Source: an uncultured Prevotella sp.
GTDB taxonomy: Bacteria; Bacteroidota; Bacteroidia; Bacteroidales; Bacteroidaceae
Length of the DNA: 64,000 nucleotides
Assembly (NCBI GenBank): GCA_905210845.1
Contig: CAJLYG010000001.1
Location: 1 to 64,000, forward strand
Reading direction: 5' to 3'
Shown: positions 60,302 through 64,000 of the stretch, in pieces
How positions within the stretch are numbered: position 1 is the stretch's first letter
How the letters are laid out: each line of letters starts with the position of its first letter
Made by a program: the position numbers and the translations under genes
Notes under the pieces: model-generated
Told to the model about the DNA's origin: nothing
Seen by the model: only the letters and a program-made list of their open reading frames with translations
Databases searched by the model: none

Positions 60302-60730
60302 TTATAGCCAGCGCGAGCGGGAGAGAATTTTCTGGACTTGTTCCTTATTGGATTCGAGACAGTCGCGGAGAATAGCACTAACCAAAGCCTTTGTCGTCAT
60401 CGCGTCTCCCATGGCTGTACAGACTCGCTGAATGAGGAACTTGATATCTTCATCAATGATGATAACGGCCTTCTTCTCGTCCGCAGGTTTTTCTTTGTAC
60501 TGCTTTGCCAATTCCAATACGCGATCCCATTGCGACATGGTGCCTGCATTTGCTGGTGCCTTGATTTCCTTATCTTCTTTTCTCGAACGGCCACGAGGCC
60601 GTTGCGTGACGGATTCTGCTTTCTCTACTGCAGGGACAGACTCCTTGACATCCTGCGTTTCATTTACCATCGAAGCAAGGCTTCCTAAACTTCCTGGAAG
60701 GGATAAATTATTATTTTTCTTTGTCGCCAT
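60302..60730 (-). CDS. Small partner of ParA, probable DNA-binding protein
   Basis: The 142-residue protein follows parA on the same strand after 166 bases. It has a low-complexity N-terminal linker with a basic patch (RPRGRSRKEDKEIK) and a C-terminal helical domain (~85-142, VIIIDEDIKFLIQRVCTAMG). The layout resembles DUF3408-like and small ParB-type partners of plasmid ParA. A centromere-binding role is inferred, not shown. Confidence 0.5.
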   Translation of the reverse strand: MATKKNNNLSLPGSLGSLASMVNETQDVKESVPAVEKAESVTQRPRGRSRKEDKEIKAPANAGTMSQWDRVLELAKQYKEKPADEKKAVIIIDEDIKFLIQRVCTAMGDAMTTKALVSAILRDCLESNKEQVQKILSRSRWL

Positions 60731-60896
60731 ATTCTTATTATTATTGTTATATATTTGTTAATCAACTAATTACCAATACCAGTTAACTATATTACTAATA
60801 ATACATATAATCAAGAAACCATCTAACCGCTATCATTGAAGGCATAGGACAAGGACGATGGACTTCTAGGTTATATTGCCATCGCTCTCCCCCACC

Positions 60897-61571
60897 CTAT
60901 TTTCGCTTATTGATCAACTCTTTCATCAGAAACTCAAAACAATCCTGCGTAGATCGATAATCTTCGGCACTGAAATGATAGGTATCAGAACGCTGTATAT
61001 TTGCACGGGAAAGGACACGTGGGGTGACCATTCCAAACTTAGAAAAGATCATATCGGCTTGCGCCCACAACTTCTGCTCATTACGCCGACCCACTCTGGA
61101 ATCGACCCTATTGGGCACAAGAAACATTTTAGCATCCATCTCGTGATATTTCTCTCTCAGCCGGGATATAACGGAGAGAAAAGTTCCTGTGGAGTCTAAC
61201 GTCATATTGTCATACTGATAGGGGCATATAATGGCTTCAGCATTCACAAACAGAGGAATCAGGCCATCCTCCGTCAGGTTTCCCGGTGTATCAAACAACA
61301 CGACTCCGGGAACTTGCTTGGCACTTTCCATCATTTCTTGCACAGCTTGTGGCGATTGAATCCCATACAATTGAACATTATAAGGGGCTTCTTCATCAGG
61401 GAAAGACTTTTGGTCGGACTGGCGCTGCATCCAAATGGACTTCTGCAAATCAGAGTCAACGACAAGTACTTTCTTATTGATGCTCGCCAGATAATTAGCG
61501 AACATCATGCAAAGGCGGGTCTTCCCTACTCCACCTTTCTGATTTGCGAAGAGAATTCTAATATTTTTCAT
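60897..61571 (-). CDS. parA: ParA-family partition ATPase
   Basis: The 224-residue protein has the deviant Walker A FANQKGGVGKT (residues ~9-19), the Asp-rich VVDSDLQKS and the switch FDTPGNL. These are all found in Walker-type ParA/Soj proteins. It lacks an N-terminal DNA-binding extension, like type Ib plasmid ParA. Sited beside the iteron origin, it should segregate this replicon. Confidence 0.92.
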   Translation of the reverse strand: MKNIRILFANQKGGVGKTRLCMMFANYLASINKKVLVVDSDLQKSIWMQRQSDQKSFPDEEAPYNVQLYGIQSPQAVQEMMESAKQVPGVVLFDTPGNLTEDGLIPLFVNAEAIICPYQYDNMTLDSTGTFLSVISRLREKYHEMDAKMFLVPNRVDSRVGRRNEQKLWAQADMIFSKFGMVTPRVLSRANIQRSDTYHFSAEDYRSTQDCFEFLMKELINKRK

Positions 61572-61621
61572 CCTATATCTATATTTCTATGCAGCATTCA
61601 TACATGTGCATTTATTTTGTG

Positions 61622-61629
61622 CAAATATA
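61622..61629 (-). promoter_or_regulatory. -7 box (TATATTTG) of parA
   Basis: The minus strand reads TATATTTGCAC, 51 bases before the parA start. It faces away from the iteron region. Confidence 0.6.
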
Positions 61630-62260
61630 AGAATTCCAGACGAGATAACCAAATAATTATTTCTCTATTAAACTATTTTAATAGATATATATATAATTAA
61701 TTACATATATTCCTGATTAAATATATAAATAATAAATCAGAATAACAGATAAATAAGTATATATACGTATAGTGATATATACATATATAATAATATATAT
61801 ACATATTATCGGTTAACTATTTATATAGAAATATAGGGCAATATATTTATAGATATATAATAATATACATAAACAGTAAAGTAGTGAAACGGTAAATCCA
61901 TGAATTTAAGAAAATGAAAAGCGTTCTTGCTGTTTTCCAACGACGTGAAGAAAATGGTGATAAAAGAGTATATGTCATCATAAAGCGCGAATAAATGTTT
62001 GATAGTTTTATAGTTAACCATAAAACTGTATATCTATAAAACTATCGAACTCGTTGGCACAGAGAATTAAAAATGGGATAACAAAGGGATTGCTCTACAT
62101 CGAGAAGAAAAAGGGAATGAAAAGAAAAAAGAATCTATAAGTTGAGAAAAGAAAAAAATAAAGATGCCAATCACGATTATTACTTCATTATATACTTATC
62201 AGTTTAAAGATCATTATATGATTTATAAGGATTGATAAATATCTGTAAATGAATGGATTA
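61630..62260. other. AT-rich region, candidate DNA-unwinding element
   Basis: The stretch is extremely rich in A and T, with long runs of ATATAT-type sequence near 61680-61870. It has no credible gene. It lies between parA and the iterons, where an unwinding element would be expected. No DnaA box matching TTATCCACA was found. Confidence 0.5.
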
Positions 62261-62271
62261 CAGCTAAAAAC

Positions 62272-63660
62272 CGTAACAAATAAGGAACTAATTCGTATCA
62301 ATTGCGGAACATACTCGTAACAAAAAGGGTAGGGGAGTGTATCGTTTACGGAACTCCACCGTATCAATTTGGGAACAAGTCAACGAAAATCGTAACAATT
62401 TGGGAAGAGAATGCCGTTAAAAAACTAAATTCCAGATTAATATTTACAAAATAAAAGGAATTTACCTCCATTTTGATTATTTACTTTTGTCATTCATTTT
62501 TGTGATAAGAAGATTAAATATCTGATAATTTATTGATTTTCAAGGATATTAATAGTATTCGTATCAATTTGGGAATCAATGATCGTATGGAAATATCTTA
62601 AGGCGTAACAATTTGGGAACATTATGAAATTTAATGATTTAATATCTAATAGGAACTTATTTTCGCACACATAAAATGGCAGTTGATCTAAAATATTTGT
62701 AGACTCTCATTTTTTGATGAGCTTTGGCCTTGTGGTCTTGATAGGGCAAGGGATTAATATGATTGCAGATATTTTTTTTGTTGGTAAAGCGTAACAGTTT
62801 GGGAACATGGGCATAACTACAAGGTGTAACAGTTTGGGAACAAGTGCTGTTTGGGAGCAATATAGGGGCAAAATGAAGATGAATGAGGCATGAAATGGCA
62901 TCAAGTGTAACAAAATCGTGCCGTCGTATATACTTGAATATCAGACTATTCATAGAAAGTGTAACAAAATCGTGCCGTTATGATGGGGTAGCATTGTTTC
63001 CTGAAATGCTATGTCTGGAATTGACTTTGCATATTATTATCTCATAAATATCTAAGAATCAGAACTTTATAATATAAGTGTATCAATTTGGGTACGATAT
63101 GAATGGGTCAGTTATCCCTATTTAAATCTCTATGGAATCCTGATGATAGAAGTGTAACAAAACAATGCCGTGGAAGCCGTTTAAATAAAGGGCTTGGAGA
63201 GAAATGCGTAACAATTTGGGAACAAATGAGACGTATGAACTACAAGATCAGCAGGAATAAATTAGAAATAGGACCCTATTAAATTCCCAGTTAATCAGAT
63301 ATTTAAGCAATGATGACTCGATAGATCCTTGAGAGAATGTCTACGCATGACCTCGTCCGTATCGTTCAGGAAAATAATCGGGCATGTGATTGCTGAACAT
63401 AGCAGTAATTCTCAGATTATCAATGGTTTGCGATGAAGTGTATCAATTTGGGAATGGGTTGTCTATGGATGCTTTCATCGTTACCCTACGTGACCTGGCA
63501 GGATAGTGATGAAAGTGTATCAGTTTGGGAACAATTTGTGATGGATTCCTCGTTTGGTTGGAAATTCCAACCGAAAAGGTTTCTTACAGCGGGCTAAGTG
63601 TAACAAAATCGTGCCATCAGATAGCCTTGTGTTTCGTGAAAAGTGTATCATTTTGGGAAC
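62272..63660 (+). repeat. Iteron array, type A (YGTAWCARTTTGGGAAC)
   Basis: About 16 direct 17-bp repeats occur, all in one orientation. Starts are at 62272, 62294, 62316, 62338 (four degenerate), 62360, 62391, 62560, 62604, 62790, 62825, 63079, 63207, 63439, 63516 and 63644. The intact form is (C/T)GTA(A/T)CA(A/G)TTTGGGAAC. Direct repeats upstream of a rep gene are the classic binding sites of Rep_3-type initiators. Confidence 0.85.
62905..63617 (+). repeat. Iteron array, type B (GTGTAACAAAATCGTGCCGT)
   Basis: Four 20-bp direct repeats begin at 62905, 62959, 63152 (ACAATGCCGT variant) and 63598 (last base pair GCCAT). The left half GTGTAACA is shared with type A; the right half is not. They are interspersed among type A repeats. 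Confidence 0.8.
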
Positions 63661-63690
63661 ATAAGAGGATAAAAAAACGTCTTGAAATAT

Positions 63691-63721
63691 TTTGTGTTGT
63701 CAACATTTTCGAGTACATTTG
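63691..63721 (+). promoter_or_regulatory. Promoter of the replication initiator gene
   Basis: TTTG at 63691-63694, a 19-base spacer and TACATTTG at 63714-63721 match the phylum's promoter consensus. The start codon is 26 bases on. The last iteron (63644-63660) ends 30 bases upstream, so initiator binding there could repress it. Confidence 0.7.
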
Positions 63722-63746
63722 TAAGCTAAACATATAAAATGTTGCG

Positions 63747-64000
63747 ATGGCATCAAAAACAACACCAGAAGAATTGGAACTAACCCTGAAGGTAGACCTT
63801 CCTAAGACAAAGAAGGGAACTGCCAAGAAAGCCGTCCGAAAGTCATCCAAGGCGCGCAAGCCGGTCAAGAAACTTTCGAAAATGGAGAAGGAACTCATTA
63901 CCAAGGCCATACCGATGGTCAATGAGCAGGATTTCATCATTGCACCGATGGCCTACACGATGATGAGTCATGATTATAGTGCCATGCAGAATAAGGTGGT
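63747..64000 (+). CDS. Replication initiator protein (RepB/Rep_3-like), 5' part
   Basis: The first 84 codons are in the window. A Lys-rich N-terminal linker (KTKKGTAKKAVRKSSKARKP) is followed by EKELITKAIPMVNEQDFIIAPMAYTMMSHDYSAMQNKV, typical of the start of Bacteroidota Rep proteins. With the iterons and parA it defines a replication region. The winged-helix domains lie beyond the window end. Confidence 0.75.
   Translation, partial: MASKTTPEELELTLKVDLPKTKKGTAKKAVRKSSKARKPVKKLSKMEKELITKAIPMVNEQDFIIAPMAYTMMSHDYSAMQNKV

Noticed and set aside
62272-63660. CRISPR array
   Set aside because: The repeats are 17-20 bp, unevenly spaced (13-280 bp), of two types, and no cas gene is near. Position before a rep gene identifies them as iterons.

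Overview
This window is from a Bacteroidota genome, most likely a Prevotellaceae (Prevotella sensu lato) species. The evidence is two SusC/SusD pairs, an ECF-sigma/FecR pair, lipoproteins ending in a Cys lipobox, and about a dozen promoters carrying the Bacteroidota -7 box TAnnTTTG. The right end holds a RepB-like initiator, an iteron array and parA. That points to the origin of a secondary chromosome or megaplasmid, and two-chromosome genomes are known in Prevotella. The species cannot be named from sequence alone.

Layout. 1-1.4 kb: 3' part of tRNA-Tyr and a secreted aspartyl protease with a PDZ domain. 1.6-27.8 kb: two adjacent polysaccharide-utilisation loci aimed at fucosylated, probably host (mucin-type) glycans. 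Locus 1 has GH29 fucosidases (one dead), a GH95-type enzyme, SusC/SusD and an M60-type mucinase-like metalloprotease. Locus 2 has ECF sigma, FecR, SusC, SusD, GH29 and GH2. Between them lie a HigBA toxin-antitoxin pair and a non-coding repeat element. 28.2-41.6 kb: a PBP4-like peptidase, a trimeric [FeFe]-hydrogenase (hydB-hydA-hydC), its maturases HydF, HydG and HydE with a GH3 glucosidase set among them, and a GT-C membrane glycosyltransferase. 41.8-43.1 kb: a fused remnant of a SusC N-terminus and an aryl-sulfate sulfotransferase. 43.3-57.8 kb: a large unassigned secreted glycosidase-like protein, an AraC regulator, a nuclease/phosphatase, a GH18-deacetylase-GT2 fusion, a Ca2+-type P-ATPase, Hsp20 and a metallophosphoesterase. 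57.9-64 kb: a second repeat element, a TSUP permease, an LD-carboxypeptidase, parA with a small partner, then about 2.1 kb of AT-rich and iteron DNA before the initiator gene.

How it works together. The glycan loci would bind and cut fucosylated host glycans at the outer membrane and import the products. The hydrogenase would dispose of NADH and ferredoxin electrons from sugar fermentation as H2. Many genes of the glycan loci are broken by single-base lesions (both SusC genes, GH29-1, GH95 and GH2), while the hydrogenase block and most other genes are intact. This suggests recent decay of the glycan loci, or clustered sequence errors. The most notable features are the two-motif iteron origin, the paired ~275-bp repeat cores carrying GGTTGWCA boxes and hairpins, and the three-domain GH18/deacetylase/GT2 gene interrupted by one TGA.
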